A stretch of DNA of 64,000 nucleotides from Shimia sagamensis (GTDB lineage: Bacteria > Pseudomonadota > Alphaproteobacteria > Rhodobacterales > Rhodobacteraceae): contig NZ_FXTY01000003.1 in NCBI RefSeq assembly GCF_900182745.1, positions 310,001-374,000 of the forward strand, given 5' to 3'. Position 1 is the stretch's first letter. Each line of letters begins with the position of its first letter. Both the position numbers and the translations under genes were made by a program. Below the pieces are notes generated by a model. That model was given only the letters and a program-made list of their open reading frames with translations. It made no database searches and was not told the DNA's origin. Below are positions 24,389 through 32,654 of this stretch, piece by piece.

Positions 24389-25753
24389 ATGGTATCTGCA
24401 GCAGAGCAAATGGCGGCCAACACCAGCTGGTCCGCACTTGGAAAAGCCACCGATCTGCGCAATCGCATCCTGTTCACACTGGGTTTGCTGATTGTGTATC
24501 GCCTTGGCACATGGATTCCGGTTCCGGGCATCGACGGTGTCGCGCTTCGTGAATTTATGGAAGAAGCGGGCGCAGGCATTGGCGGCATCCTTTCCATGTT
24601 CACCGGCGGCGCGCTGGGACGGATGGGTATTTTTGCTCTGGGCATTATGCCGTATATCTCCGCGAGCATTATCGTTCAGCTTCTGGGGTCGATGGTGCCC
24701 TATCTTGAGCAGCTCAAGAAAGAAGGCGAGCAAGGCCGCAAAAAGATGAACCAATACACCCGCTACGGCACGGTGGCATTGGCAACGTTGCAGGCTTATG
24801 GCCTCGCGGTGAGCCTGGAGGCCGGTGAGCTGGTCACCGATCCGGGCCTGTTCTTCCGCTTCAGCTGTCTGGTGACGCTGGTCGGCGGCACCATGTTCCT
24901 GATGTGGCTGGGTGAGCAGATCACCGCACGCGGCATCGGCAACGGTATCTCTTTGATCATCTTTGTCGGCATTGTGGCCGAACTTCCTGCTGCGCTGGCT
25001 CAGTTCTTTGTGTCCGGTCGGACCGGTGCGATCAGCGAGGCAGTGATTGTCGCAGTGATTGTGATGGTGATTGCCACCATCGCCTTTGTGGTCTTCATGG
25101 AGCGGGCGCTGCGTAAGATCCATATTCAGTATCCCCGTCGTCAGGTGGGCATGAAAGTCTATGACGGTGGCTCCTCTCACCTGCCGGTGAAAGTGAACCC
25201 AGCCGGCGTGATCCCGGCGATCTTTGCCAGCTCCCTGCTGTTGTTGCCAACCACCATTGCGACCTTCTCTGGTGGCCAAACCGGCCCAATCATGTCGACC
25301 CTTTTGGCTTACTTTGGTCCGGGACAGCCGCTGTACCTGCTGTTCTTTGTCTCCATGATTGTGTTCTTTGCCTACTTCTACACCTTCAATGTCAGCTTCA
25401 AACCTGACGAAGTTGCGGACAACCTGAAGAACCAGAATGGCTTTGTGCCGGGTATTCGTCCGGGTAAGCGCACCGCTGAGTATCTGGAATATGTTGTGAA
25501 CCGGATTTTGGTTTTGGGGTCTGCGTACCTTGCGGCAGTTTGTCTCCTTCCAGAGATTCTACGTGGTCAGTTTGCGATCCCGTTCTACTTTGGCGGCACC
25601 TCGGTTTTGATTGTGGTTTCTGTGACCATGGACACCATTCAGCAAGTTCAGAACCATTTGCTGGCCCACCAGTACGAAGGGCTTATTGAAAAGTCGCAGC
25701 TGTCTGGCAAAGGTCGGAACAAACGCAAACGCAAAGGACCTGCTCGTCGATGA
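24389..25753 (+). CDS. secY: preprotein translocase subunit SecY
   Basis: SecY is the channel subunit of the Sec translocon in the inner membrane. The 454 residues contain about ten membrane helices, the conserved [15 protein letters not shown] after helix 2 and the cytoplasmic loop with [15 protein letters not shown]. The protein ends in a strongly basic tail ([15 protein letters not shown]). It overlaps adk by 4 bases. Its start lies just downstream of a strong hairpin, so SecY output may be set by read-through from rplO or by a separate promoter. Confidence 0.97.
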   Translation: MVSAAEQMAANTSWSALGKATDLRNRILFTLGLLIVYRLGTWIPVPGIDGVALREFMEEAGAGIGGILSMFTGGALGRMGIFALGIMPYISASIIVQLLGSMVPYLEQLKKEGEQGRKKMNQYTRYGTVALATLQAYGLAVSLEAGELVTDPGLFFRFSCLVTLVGGTMFLMWLGEQITARGIGNGISLIIFVGIVAELPAALAQFFVSGRTGAISEAVIVAVIVMVIATIAFVVFMERALRKIHIQYPRRQVGMKVYDGGSSHLPVKVNPAGVIPAIFASSLLLLPTTIATFSGGQTGPIMSTLLAYFGPGQPLYLLFFVSMIVFFAYFYTFNVSFKPDEVADNLKNQNGFVPGIRPGKRTAEYLEYVVNRILVLGSAYLAAVCLLPEILRGQFAIPFYFGGTSVLIVVSVTMDTIQQVQNHLLAHQYEGLIEKSQLSGKGRNKRKRKGPARR

Positions 25754-26325
25754 ATATTATTCTGCTTGGCCCGCCCGGTGCCGGTAAAGGAACCCAGGCT
25801 GGCCGTCTCGTCGAGAAGCGCGACATGATCCAGCTTTCTACGGGTGACATGCTGCGCGCCGCTAAGACATCCGGTACGGAAATGGGCAATAAGGTTGCCG
25901 CCGTCATGGACCGCGGCGAGCTTGTCACCGACGAAATTGTGATCGGGCTGATCCGGGAGCAGTTGGAAGGTGACAAAAAGGGTGGCTTTATCTTTGATGG
26001 CTTCCCGCGCACCTTGGCTCAAGCGGATGCATTGGCGGAACTGCTGGAAGACTGCGGTGAAAAGCTCGACGCTGTGATTGAGATGCAGGTGAATGATGAT
26101 GTGCTTGTTGAGCGCATCGTGAACCGTGCCAAAGAGGCTGTGGCCAATGGTGGCGCAGCTCGTGCAGATGACAATGAGGAAAGCCTGAAGGTGCGCTTGA
26201 TGGCGTACTACAAACAGACTTCGCCATTGATCGGGTATTACCACGCCAAAGGCAATCTGACATCGATTGATGGTCTGGCCTCGATGGATGAGGTGGAAGC
26301 CTCTGTGGCAGGCGTTTTGGGGTAA
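25750..26325 (+). CDS. adk: adenylate kinase
   Basis: Adenylate kinase interconverts AMP, ADP and ATP in the cytoplasm. The P-loop is GPPGAGKGT (residues 7-15), the AMP site includes STGDMLRAA, and [11 protein letters not shown] (near residue 80) is the family signature. At 191 residues it is the short form, with a small LID that lacks the zinc-binding insertion. It is coupled to secY by ATGA and followed by a strong terminator. Confidence 0.97.
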   Translation: MNIILLGPPGAGKGTQAGRLVEKRDMIQLSTGDMLRAAKTSGTEMGNKVAAVMDRGELVTDEIVIGLIREQLEGDKKGGFIFDGFPRTLAQADALAELLEDCGEKLDAVIEMQVNDDVLVERIVNRAKEAVANGGAARADDNEESLKVRLMAYYKQTSPLIGYYHAKGNLTSIDGLASMDEVEASVAGVLG

Positions 26326-26350
26326 GGAAAACCTTAGACGGAATTGAATG

Positions 26351-26385
26351 ACGCCCGACATCGCAGGATGTGGGGCGTTTTTTTT
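26351..26385 (+). terminator. intrinsic terminator after adk
   Basis: ACGCCCGACATC (26351-26362) pairs with GATGTGGGGCGT (26367-26378) with one mismatch, loop GCAG, followed by eight T's. Confidence 0.93.
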
Positions 26386-26448
26386 GCGCTGCACATCTTT
26401 TGCATGAATTGAGTGCGGCAATTGCACGACAGATTTGGACGTCTCAAA

Positions 26449-27276
26449 ATGCCTTCGCTCTCCGCGCTTTTGCAAAAGCTGCTGCTTTCCCTGACATTTG
26501 CCCTTGTTGCCAACGCTGCCTCGGCGATGTTCATCCAGCCGGACTGGCTTGACCCATCCGAGCCGGGGGTGGGGACGAACAGGTATGCGTATAGTTTTAA
26601 TGATCCGGTAAATTTTCGCGACCCAAGTGGTAACTTGGCTGAGGAAGATGCTGTAAGCTTTTCCAGTGCCACCTACGAGGACAATCCGGCGGAAATAGAC
26701 GGATGGGAGCACTTGGAACGGGATCAGGATGACGATATTGGTTTCCTTGCCGATGTATATAGAAATAGCGAAACTGGCGAGATAGCTGTCGCAGTTCGGG
26801 GAACCGACGATCTTAAAGACGTAAACAATGGCTGGGGACTAATAAGTTCTCCTCAGCACAGGGCAGTAAAGGAACTCTATTCGCGGATTAAGACGGAACA
26901 CGCGCAGTCCAAACTGTCCGGTACAGGGCATTCCATGGGCGGTGGATTAGTTACTGCGGGAGGGGTGTCTGCCGGCGAATTGAATGGCGGAGACTTTATC
27001 GTATTCAACTCTATGGGTAAGTTAGGGGCCAAGCCCGACAACACGATAAATATTGTTTCGGCGGTAAGAGTGACTATCAAGGCCGGGTCGTATTTTGGAT
27101 ACCCTAAAGAGGACGCGACAGTATTGAAACTTGTCGATCCGCTGAACAGTTCGCCGGCTGGTATGATTAACAACATGAGACTGCTGGATGTAACGGATTT
27201 TCCCAACCCCGGGACAATGCCTGATGTTTTATGGAATCACTCGATTGCGCGGCAAAGACGAGCGTTGGGTCGGTAA
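26449..27276 (+). CDS. secreted RHS-core plus lipase-like protein (candidate toxin)
   Basis: The 275-residue protein starts with a signal peptide (MPSLSALLQKLLLSLTFALV to about residue 26). Directly after it comes DPSEPGVGTNRYAYSFNDPV and NFRDPSGN (about 34-62), the end motif of RHS repeat cores that normally precedes a variable toxin. The rest looks like a class 3 lipase: IAVAVRGTD (112-120) and GTGHSMGGG with the presumed nucleophile Ser162, plus later Asp and His candidates. The large RHS shell is absent. A frame to GTG 26413 is possible but would bury the signal. A membrane-anchored gene follows after 2 bases and could be immunity. Base use is AT-richer than neighbours. Confidence 0.72.
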   Translation: MPSLSALLQKLLLSLTFALVANAASAMFIQPDWLDPSEPGVGTNRYAYSFNDPVNFRDPSGNLAEEDAVSFSSATYEDNPAEIDGWEHLERDQDDDIGFLADVYRNSETGEIAVAVRGTDDLKDVNNGWGLISSPQHRAVKELYSRIKTEHAQSKLSGTGHSMGGGLVTAGGVSAGELNGGDFIVFNSMGKLGAKPDNTINIVSAVRVTIKAGSYFGYPKEDATVLKLVDPLNSSPAGMINNMRLLDVTDFPNPGTMPDVLWNHSIARQRRALGR

Positions 27277-27278
27277 AC

Positions 27279-27713
27279 ATGAATTGGGAAAAAAATCGCA
27301 TAGCTTTTTGGGTGATTTCGTTTGTTGCCTTTGCTTCGTTGCTACTTCTGTATGTTTTGTCTCAAATAGTAATTATTACAAAAGTCTTCACCACAGACAT
27401 GCAGGTTGCTCTTGGTGATGCAGCTTTCACACGCGTTGAACTCTTCGCTGTGCTTAATCAAATAGAGGAAATTCGGGACGACAAAAGTGCCTGCCCCGAT
27501 AAGCTTGGTTCATGTTGGTCGGGCGGCGGCGAAATTCGACTAGTTTCTCCGCATTCAACAGATCATCTAAAGATGTTGAGGTTGGTTACAACGGAAGGCA
27601 GGAATCTCTGGTCATCCGATATTACCTCTTCCCGTCATGATGCGTTTGTTAAAAGAATAGCGGGCGCATTTCTGTCTGAGGGTTTTTCCATTGAAAAGGT
27701 TAATACTGACTAG
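27279..27713 (+). CDS. membrane-anchored protein, candidate immunity partner
   Basis: The 144-residue protein begins 2 bases after the lipase-like gene. One hydrophobic helix (about residues 9-32, IAFWVISFVAFASLLLLYVL) would anchor it in the inner membrane with about 110 residues outside. The periplasmic part has two cysteines close together (SACPDKLGSCWSG) and no recognised domain. Tight coupling to a secreted enzyme and a periplasmic location fit an immunity protein against a phospholipase acting there. This rests on position and topology only. It could instead be an accessory or unrelated protein. Confidence 0.6.
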   Translation: MNWEKNRIAFWVISFVAFASLLLLYVLSQIVIITKVFTTDMQVALGDAAFTRVELFAVLNQIEEIRDDKSACPDKLGSCWSGGGEIRLVSPHSTDHLKMLRLVTTEGRNLWSSDITSSRHDAFVKRIAGAFLSEGFSIEKVNTD

Positions 27714-27791
27714 AAAGTTGATGAGGCGCTGAAGAAAATGGGAAGCAAAAGTGACCAAACACTGCCTAGATCGGTTCTTTTGTCGCGCCTC

Positions 27792-27820
27792 TTGACACCC
27801 CCCTCAATCCCCCCTATTTC
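27792..27820 (+). promoter_or_regulatory. sigma70-like promoter for the rpsM (alpha) block
   Basis: A perfect TTGACA (27792-27797) and TATTTC (27815-27820) are 17 bases apart with a spacer made almost only of C and T. It gives a leader of about 150 bases before rpsM. Confidence 0.75.
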
Positions 27821-27978
27821 ACCCCATCTCTTAACGGAGAATCAATTCTTTGCGCGTGGGTCGCCCCCATGTGCAAGACCACCTGATCAGCTGAGGCCCG
27901 GTTGCTTGATTGCGTCGGGCTTACGTTGTGAAAAAAGGTTCCGGAGCTACGGAACCGCAACGAAAAGGAAAGTGACAC

Positions 27979-28347
27979 GTGGCACGTATTGCCGGCGTAA
28001 ACATCCCGACCCACAAACGGGTCCCGATCGCCCTGACTTATATCACTGGTATTGGCCCAACTTCGGCCCAAGAAATCTGCGAAAGCGTTAAGATCGACGT
28101 CACACGTCGCATCAACGAGCTGTCGGACGCAGAAGTTCTGGCCATCCGTGAGCACATCGATGCGACCTACACCGTTGAAGGTGACCTGCGTCGTGAAGTG
28201 CAGATGAACATCAAGCGTCTGATGGACCTTGGCTGCTACCGTGGCCTGCGCCACCGTCGCAACCTGCCGGTTCGCGGTCAGCGTACCCACACCAACGCTC
28301 GCACACGCAAAGGCCCTGCGAAGGCCATTGCTGGCAAGAAGAAATAA
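27979..28347 (+). CDS. rpsM: 30S ribosomal protein S13
   Basis: S13 in the 30S head contacts the P-site tRNA and L5. The 122-residue protein starts from a GTG at 27979 (after AAAGGAAAG) and reads [19 protein letters not shown]; it contains the conserved [14 protein letters not shown] and the C-terminal [20 protein letters not shown]. First gene of the alpha block; rpmJ, often placed before it, is absent here. Confidence 0.97.
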   Translation: MARIAGVNIPTHKRVPIALTYITGIGPTSAQEICESVKIDVTRRINELSDAEVLAIREHIDATYTVEGDLRREVQMNIKRLMDLGCYRGLRHRRNLPVRGQRTHTNARTRKGPAKAIAGKKK

Positions 28348-28361
28348 GGGGGTACTGATCA

Positions 28362-28751
28362 ATGGCACGTGAAAAGACTCGCGCGAAGAAAAAAGAGCGC
28401 AAGAATATCGCCACTGGCGTTGCGCATGTGAACTCTTCGTTCAACAACACCAAAATCCTGATCTCTGACGTTCAGGGCAACGCAATTTCCTGGTCCTCTG
28501 CTGGCACCATGGGTTTCAAGGGCTCCCGTAAGTCCACCCCATATGCTGCTCAGATGGCTGCGGAAGATGCAGGCAAAAAAGCTCAGGACCACGGCGTGAA
28601 AACGCTGGAAGTGGAAGTTCAGGGTCCGGGTTCCGGCCGTGAATCTGCACTGCGCGCTCTGGCTGCAATTGGTTTCAACATCACTTCTATCCGTGACGTG
28701 ACACCAATCGCCCACAACGGCTGCCGCCCACCAAAGCGCCGCCGCGTCTAA
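28362..28751 (+). CDS. rpsK: 30S ribosomal protein S11
   Basis: S11 lines the platform of the 30S subunit next to the mRNA exit. The 129-residue protein begins with a basic tail ([20 protein letters not shown]) and has [30 protein letters not shown] conserved residues around 28-53 and the end PPKRRRV. rpsD, which follows in many bacteria, is not here; rpoA comes next after a hairpin-bearing gap. Confidence 0.97.
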   Translation: MAREKTRAKKKERKNIATGVAHVNSSFNNTKILISDVQGNAISWSSAGTMGFKGSRKSTPYAAQMAAEDAGKKAQDHGVKTLEVEVQGPGSGRESALRALAAIGFNITSIRDVTPIAHNGCRPPKRRRV

Positions 28752-28777
28752 GCGACATTTCTACTACCTGGGGCCGC

Positions 28778-28806
28778 GTGATCCGCACGGCCCCAGTTCG
28801 TCATTT
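28778..28806 (+). promoter_or_regulatory. hairpin between rpsK and rpoA
   Basis: CTGGGGCCG (28778-28786) pairs perfectly with CGGCCCCAG (28798-28806) and the stem continues weakly inward. A loosely T-rich tract follows, so it may act as a partial terminator or an mRNA stabiliser before rpoA. Confidence 0.6.
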
Positions 28807-28865
28807 TGAAACCTCGGGCGTCTGGTTCTTTTGGACATGGGAACGAGACAAGAATGGAGGGACGC

Positions 28866-29882
28866 ATGATCCACAAAAATTGGGCAGAATTGATCAAGCC
28901 TACACAGCTTGAAGTGAAGCCGGGCAATGACCCTGCGCGCCAAGCTACTGTTGTGGCCGAGCCGCTGGAGCGTGGCTTTGGTCTCACACTGGGCAACGCG
29001 CTGCGCCGCGTATTGATGAGCTCGCTGCAAGGCGCGGCCATTACCAGCGTACAAATCGACAACGTATTGCACGAGTTCTCCAGCGTTGCTGGCGTGCGCG
29101 AAGACGTGACCGACATCATCCTGAACCTGAAGGGTGTGTCCCTGCGCATGGAAGTGGAAGGCCCTAAGCGTCTTTCCATCAATGCCAAAGGTCCGGGTGC
29201 TGTGACTGCCGGTGACATCTCCGACAGCGCGGGCATCGAGGTTCTGAACAAAGATCACGTGATCTGCCACCTTGACGATGGCGCCGACCTTTATGTCGAG
29301 CTGACCGTCAACACCGGCAAAGGTTATGTGTCTGCGGACAAGAACAAGCCTGAAGATGCGCCAATTGGTCTTATTCCAATCGATGCCATCTACTCTCCGG
29401 TGAAGCGCGTGTCTTACGACGTGCAGCCAACCCGTGAAGGTCAGGTTCTGGACTATGACAAGCTGACCATGAAAATTGACACTGATGGCTCCATCACGCC
29501 GGAAGATGCTGTGGCTTATGCTGCGCGTATCCTGCAGGACCAACTGTCAATCTTCGTGAACTTCGATGAGCCGGAAGCGGCAGGTCGTCAGGAAGAAGAC
29601 GATGGTCTCGAGTTCAACCCACTTCTGCTGAAGAAAGTGGACGAGCTGGAACTGTCTGTACGGTCTGCAAACTGCCTGAAAAACGACAACATCGTTTACA
29701 TCGGCGATCTGATCCAGAAGACCGAAGCAGAGATGCTGCGCACGCCAAACTTTGGCCGCAAGTCGTTGAACGAGATCAAAGAAGTGCTGTCCGGAATGGG
29801 CCTGCACCTCGGCATGGACGTCGAGGACTGGCCACCAGACAACATCGAAGATCTGGCCAAGAAGTTCGAAGACAACTTCTAA
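28866..29882 (+). CDS. rpoA: RNA polymerase alpha subunit
   Basis: RpoA dimerises to start polymerase assembly and its C-terminal domain binds UP elements and activators. The 338 residues begin [20 protein letters not shown], have the N-terminal dimer domain with [19 protein letters not shown] (about 38-56), an acidic linker near residue 240, and the C-terminal domain with [20 protein letters not shown]. The ATG at 28866 gives the normal N-terminus; the frame is open to 28806. Confidence 0.97.
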   Translation: MIHKNWAELIKPTQLEVKPGNDPARQATVVAEPLERGFGLTLGNALRRVLMSSLQGAAITSVQIDNVLHEFSSVAGVREDVTDIILNLKGVSLRMEVEGPKRLSINAKGPGAVTAGDISDSAGIEVLNKDHVICHLDDGADLYVELTVNTGKGYVSADKNKPEDAPIGLIPIDAIYSPVKRVSYDVQPTREGQVLDYDKLTMKIDTDGSITPEDAVAYAARILQDQLSIFVNFDEPEAAGRQEEDDGLEFNPLLLKKVDELELSVRSANCLKNDNIVYIGDLIQKTEAEMLRTPNFGRKSLNEIKEVLSGMGLHLGMDVEDWPPDNIEDLAKKFEDNF

Positions 29883-29888
29883 AGAATT

Positions 29889-29910
29889 TGGGCGGGGGCA
29901 ACCCCGCCCA
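29889..29910 (+). promoter_or_regulatory. GNRA hairpin between rpoA and rplQ
   Basis: TGGGCGGGG (29889-29897) and CCCCGCCCA (29902-29910) form a perfect 9-bp stem around a GCAA tetraloop, six bases after the rpoA stop. No T-run follows. A second, weaker stem (CCCGG with CCGGG) lies at about 29922-29937. Confidence 0.6.
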
Positions 29911-30021
29911 CTTCAACAAATGCCCGGACCTGCCGGGGACGATCAGGGCACATGCCCCAAGGAGAGTGGCTGACACGCATCGGCTGCCAGACAAAGCAAA
30001 AACGCACTTAGGAGAATTACA

Positions 30022-30441
30022 ATGCGTCACGCACGTGGTTATCGCCGCCTGAACCGTACTCACGAACACCGTAAAGCCCTGTTTTCCAACATGGCGGGTT
30101 CGTTGATCGAGCACGAACAAATCAAAACCACCCTGCCAAAGGCCAAAGAACTGCGCCCGATCATCGAAAAGATGATCACGCTGGCCAAACGTGGTGACCT
30201 GCACGCGCGCCGTCAGGCCGCAGCACGTCTGAAAGAAGACCAGTACGTTGCAAAACTGTTTGACGTTCTGGGCCCACGTTATGCTGAGCGCAAAGGTGGC
30301 TACGTCCGCATCATGAAAGCCGGTTTCCGTTATGGCGACATGGCTCCGATGGCGATCATCGAGTTTGTGGATCGCGACGTTGATGCAAAAGGCGCAGCCG
30401 ACAAGGCTCGCGTGGCAGCTGAAGAAGCCGCCGAGGACTAA
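30022..30441 (+). CDS. rplQ: 50S ribosomal protein L17
   Basis: L17 lies near the tunnel exit and closes the alpha operon. The 139 residues start [20 protein letters not shown] and contain [21 protein letters not shown] and [20 protein letters not shown]. The tail after residue 120 is rich in alanine and acidic residues. AGGAG precedes the ATG at 30022. A terminator follows 40 bases later. Confidence 0.97.
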   Translation: MRHARGYRRLNRTHEHRKALFSNMAGSLIEHEQIKTTLPKAKELRPIIEKMITLAKRGDLHARRQAAARLKEDQYVAKLFDVLGPRYAERKGGYVRIMKAGFRYGDMAPMAIIEFVDRDVDAKGAADKARVAAEEAAED

Positions 30442-30481
30442 TATCCTGAATAAACATCCATCTGGATCAACCAGATGCCTG

Positions 30482-30512
30482 GACCCCTGCCGTAAAGGTG
30501 GGGGTCTTTTTG
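30482..30512 (+). terminator. terminator after rplQ
   Basis: GACCCC (30482-30487) pairs with GGGGTC (30501-30506), extended inward by wobble pairs, followed by five T's. It ends the ribosomal cluster. Confidence 0.85.
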
Positions 30513-30601
30513 TTTGTGTCGCAGCCTGAGACATCCCGCCGCCTGTTGACTGGTCTCCATCGCTCCTACCTGTTGAGGGAACTCACATAGGTTTCGCGAA
30601 C

Positions 30602-31357
30602 ATGACCTCCTCCCAAACTCCCATTTTCTTTTGCCATGGCGTACCCGGTGGGCCTGACGATGCAACGCTATTGCAGACCGGCGACTTGCCAGTCACCGCG
30701 CCAAACCTGTTTGACTTTGCGACCGGGGAACCCCTGCCGCATTTGTTTTCGATGTATGACAACGCCTGTGCCGAGGCTGGCGCAGGGGGGATGCATGTGG
30801 TTGGGTTTTCCATCGGGGCAATGGCGGCCTTGCGGCTGGCAGCGGCACGGCCTGACACAGTGTCTCGCGTGACGGTGATTTCTCCGGCGGCGCCTTTGTC
30901 GTTGGGGAACTTCCTGCCGGAGATGGCAGGCGCGCCGGTGTTTAAAATGGCAATGCAACGATCCGGAGTGTTGCGTGTGTTGACTGCCGTACAGGGGCTG
31001 CTTGCGCGCAAAGCACCGGGCGTGTTGATCAATCAACTGTTTGCAAAAAGTGGCGCGCAGGAACGATCCTTGTTTGCGGATGCGCAGTTTGTGGCTGCTT
31101 TGACCAAAGGCATGCACAGCAGCTTTGGGACGCACCGGTCCGGGTATCTCGACTACCTTGCCGCCTATGTGACAGATTGGTCAGCCGAGGTGCGCCAAGT
31201 GCAAGCGCCTGTTGAGATTTGGCATGGTGAAAAGGATACTTGGGCACCTGTGGCGATGGCTGAAGCTATCAAGAATTTGGTGTCAGTACCCTGTTCCCTG
31301 CAGGTTGTGCCCGATGGCGAGCACTACTCCACATTAAAAGCGGTACGGATCGGCTAG
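30602..31357 (+). CDS. alpha/beta hydrolase
   Basis: The 251-residue protein has the alpha/beta-hydrolase signature: an oxyanion-loop HGVPGG (12-17), the nucleophile elbow VVGFSIGAM with Ser70, an acid in WHGEKDTWAP (near residue 214) and the histidine in PDGEHYS (near 240). It probably hydrolyses an ester or similar bond in the cytoplasm; no signal peptide is present. The short gap to the next gene suggests cotranscription with a flavin oxidoreductase. The substrate is unknown. Confidence 0.82.
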   Translation: MTSSQTPIFFCHGVPGGPDDATLLQTGDLPVTAPNLFDFATGEPLPHLFSMYDNACAEAGAGGMHVVGFSIGAMAALRLAAARPDTVSRVTVISPAAPLSLGNFLPEMAGAPVFKMAMQRSGVLRVLTAVQGLLARKAPGVLINQLFAKSGAQERSLFADAQFVAALTKGMHSSFGTHRSGYLDYLAAYVTDWSAEVRQVQAPVEIWHGEKDTWAPVAMAEAIKNLVSVPCSLQVVPDGEHYSTLKAVRIG

Positions 31358-31410
31358 TACTTCCTGAGATTGCGCGCCATGCTCGCCTTGGATGATTTGA
31401 GGTGGTCTAA

Positions 31411-32580
31411 ATGGGCTTTGATGTAATTGTGGTCGGCGCGGGGATGTGGGGCAGTGCTTGTGCCCGACATTTGGCGGAGATGGGGGCGACGGTTGCGTTG
31501 GTGGGGCCCGTGGAGCCGGACCATGCGGCGTCGCATGAAGGCGTGTTTGCCAGTCACTACGATGAGGCACGGATCACGCGGCGGTTGGACGGCGACTGTG
31601 ATTGGTCGCGAGCAGCGGCGGTTTCGATGGATCGATATGCAGACATCGAAGAGAAAGGCGGTGTGCCGTTTTTTCATCGGGTTGGAGCCTTGATGGCTGG
31701 GCCCACGCGAGGCGCGGGCAGCGAGTACATTCTCAACACAAAAACTGTGGCTGAGGACGAAGGCATAGATCATGTTGCATTGCGTGGCGCAGATTTGCGA
31801 GCGCAGTTTCCGTATTTTGACTTTCCTGACGGTGTCCTGGGTTTGTTTGAGGCAGCTGGCGGGTGGATCAATCCACGGGGACATGTGTCAGCGGAGATCA
31901 GCGCTGCGGTGGCCAATGGCGTGACGTTGGTGCGTGATGAGGTTGTGGATGTTCAGGAAGATTCTGATGGTGTACTCGTGCGTTGTGCTGGTGGCGGAAG
32001 GTTGCGGTCGGAGAGGGTGGTTGTGGCTTGCGGGGCGTTTTCGAAGGCAGCTGACTTGTTGCCAGAGCCTGTGCCGCTCAAGGTCTATGCGCGCACCATT
32101 GCCTTTGTGGAGATTGATGACAGCGAAGCGGACCGGCTGAAGGATATGCCGTCGGTGGTCTATTTCTTCCCAAATGGCGCAGGGGATTGCTACATCCTAC
32201 CGCCCGTGCGCTATCCGGATGGCAAAACCTATCTGAAAATTGGTGGGGATCCGGACGATGTCGAACTGACCACAGCGGCGGAGATGAAAGAGTGGTTCCG
32301 CGGCGGTGGCGACCCGAAGGCGGGCCGCTATATGGCGGAGCAGCTGTTTCAGTTGATGCCCAGTTTGGCATCACAAGGCGTGACGTTTGGCAGCTGCGCT
32401 ACAAGTTTCACGCCGCGTGGCAATCCCTTGATTTATGGACAGACAAAGCGGGTGTTTGCTTTGACCGGCGGTAATGGGGCCGGTGCAAAATGTGCCGATG
32501 AGATTGGGCGGTTGGGCGCGTTGAAGGTGATGGGCAAATCCTTGCCAGAAAACACCTATCAGACGGGTTTTCTGCCATAG
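31411..32580 (+). CDS. FAD-dependent oxidoreductase (DAO family)
   Basis: The 389-residue flavoprotein begins FDVIVVGAGMWGSACARHLA, a dinucleotide fold for FAD binding, and ends in the DAO-family segment LTGGNGAGAKCADEIGRLGA. The overall order resembles sarcosine oxidase and N-methyltryptophan oxidase proteins that oxidise amines and produce hydrogen peroxide or feed electrons on. The covalent-FAD cysteine of sarcosine oxidase could be the one in TFGSCATSF, but this is not certain. It sits between a hydrolase and a periplasmic protease and has no clear pathway partner. Confidence 0.8.
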   Translation: MGFDVIVVGAGMWGSACARHLAEMGATVALVGPVEPDHAASHEGVFASHYDEARITRRLDGDCDWSRAAAVSMDRYADIEEKGGVPFFHRVGALMAGPTRGAGSEYILNTKTVAEDEGIDHVALRGADLRAQFPYFDFPDGVLGLFEAAGGWINPRGHVSAEISAAVANGVTLVRDEVVDVQEDSDGVLVRCAGGGRLRSERVVVACGAFSKAADLLPEPVPLKVYARTIAFVEIDDSEADRLKDMPSVVYFFPNGAGDCYILPPVRYPDGKTYLKIGGDPDDVELTTAAEMKEWFRGGGDPKAGRYMAEQLFQLMPSLASQGVTFGSCATSFTPRGNPLIYGQTKRVFALTGGNGAGAKCADEIGRLGALKVMGKSLPENTYQTGFLP

Positions 32581-32654
32581 CCGCCTTAAGCACTGGCTTG
32601 CATTACGCCGGGCTGCTGCGCATATGCGATACACTGAACAATTGAGGATAACGC

